From assembly GCA_012034575.1 (NCBI GenBank), contig JAAUPF010000034.1, positions 1-46,720 on the forward strand: a stretch of 46,720 nt of DNA. The letters are read 5' to 3'. Of this stretch, positions 46,389-46,720 are shown piece after piece (within the stretch, counting starts at the first letter, position 1; each line of letters starts with the position of its first letter). This DNA is from Richelia sp. CSU_2_1. GTDB lineage: Bacteria; Cyanobacteriota; Cyanobacteriia; Cyanobacteriales; Microcoleaceae. Below the pieces are notes generated by a model. It was given only the letters and a program-made list of their open reading frames with translations. It searched no databases and was not told where the DNA came from. The position numbers and the translations under genes are program-made.

Positions 46389-46583
46389 ATGAATTTACAG
46401 TTAACAGTTCCCAAAATGGCTTGCTCTGCTTGCGCGAATACGATCGCAAAAGCAGTGCAAGCAGTAGACTCAAGCGCTACAGTTGCAGCCGATGTCAAAA
46501 CAAAACTGGTGACAATTAAAACGGTTAAACCGGAAAGCGAAGTTAGGCAAGCGATCGCATCTGCTGGTTATCCAGCTATTTAA
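46389..46583 (+). CDS. Heavy-metal-associated domain protein, copper chaperone-like
   Basis: 64 residues forming one HMA domain. The metal site MACSAC (Cys12 and Cys15) follows the first strand, and the fold ends with a glycine-tyrosine-proline turn (SAGYPAI) typical of Atx1/CopZ proteins. Such chaperones deliver Cu(I) to P-type ATPases. GAGGTTGAAGCT precedes the ATG. A candidate MerR-type promoter lies about 50 bases upstream. The divergent neighbour is the DUF305 lipoprotein. Whether the metal is copper or another soft ion cannot be decided from the sequence. The stop is followed at once by AGTTGAC repeats. Confidence 0.9.
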   Translation: MNLQLTVPKMACSACANTIAKAVQAVDSSATVAADVKTKLVTIKTVKPESEVRQAIASAGYPAI

Positions 46584-46585
46584 AT

Positions 46586-46720
46586 AGTTGACAGTTGACA
46601 GTTGACAGTTGACAGTTGACAGTTGACAGTTGGTAATTGGTAATTGGTAATTGGTAATTGGTAATCGTTTCTTCCTTCTTCCTTCTTCCTTCTTCCTTCT
46701 CCTCTCTTCTTCCTTCTTCT
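46586..46720. repeat. Terminal heptanucleotide repeat tract
   Basis: Six AGTTGAC units (46586-46627), about five GGTAATT units (46631-46664) and pyrimidine CTTCCTT units up to the end of the window. Confidence 0.85.

Overview
The window looks like the chromosome of a filamentous cyanobacterium, probably of the Oscillatoria/Microcoleus type. The palindrome GCGATCGC (HIP1) is scattered throughout, and heptanucleotide short tandem repeats (AGTTGAC, GGTAATT, AACTCAA, TTTTGAG, GGAAGAA types) fill the gaps between genes. Several proteins belong to cyanobacterial families: BtpA, a VKOR-thioredoxin fusion, PEP-CTERM proteins, a Ser/Thr-kinase/ATPase/histidine-kinase giant and cyanobacteriochrome GAF domains. 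The genus is an inference; no rRNA or tRNA gene is present to confirm it.

Layout. At 0.1-6.3 kb are unlinked housekeeping-like genes: a DUF697 GTPase, a VKOR-thioredoxin protein and BtpA on the minus strand, an SGNH hydrolase on the plus strand, and a convergent Gfo/Idh/MocA oxidoreductase. At 7.0-8.5 kb two tandem PEP-CTERM exported proteins have nearly identical leaders and sorting tails but diverged bodies; related hairpins follow each gene. At 8.5-9.45 kb is a gene-poor stretch with strong hairpins, a 43-residue membrane miniprotein and a long palindrome.

At 9.6-41.4 kb every gene is on the plus strand and almost every one encodes two-component signalling. They are a 2032-residue Ser/Thr kinase-ATPase-GAF-PAS-histidine kinase, a split CBS/PAS/histidine kinase, a lone receiver, four receiver-containing hybrid kinases, an Rcp1-like receiver, a receiver-GAF-diguanylate cyclase, and two very large multi-PAS kinases that each carry a DXCF-type cyanobacteriochrome GAF (two cysteines exactly 28 residues apart). 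No DNA-binding output domain, chemoreceptor or HPt domain is visible. The only recognisable output is c-di-GMP synthesis, so light-dependent control of c-di-GMP, motility or adhesion is a reasonable hypothesis rather than a demonstration. Three kinase genes are interrupted by single-base indels (near 16643, 25188 and 30711), and two receivers have lost the phospho-accepting aspartate (Asp to Gly, Asp to Asn).

At 42.0-45.1 kb is a 1040-residue membrane-anchored protein whose core is five repeats with an exact 98-residue period plus more diverged copies; I do not recognise it. At 45.4-46.6 kb a divergent pair, a DUF305 lipoprotein rich in Met and His and a small MxCxxC metal chaperone, looks like a copper-handling module. 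A MerR-type dyad promoter lies in front of the chaperone.
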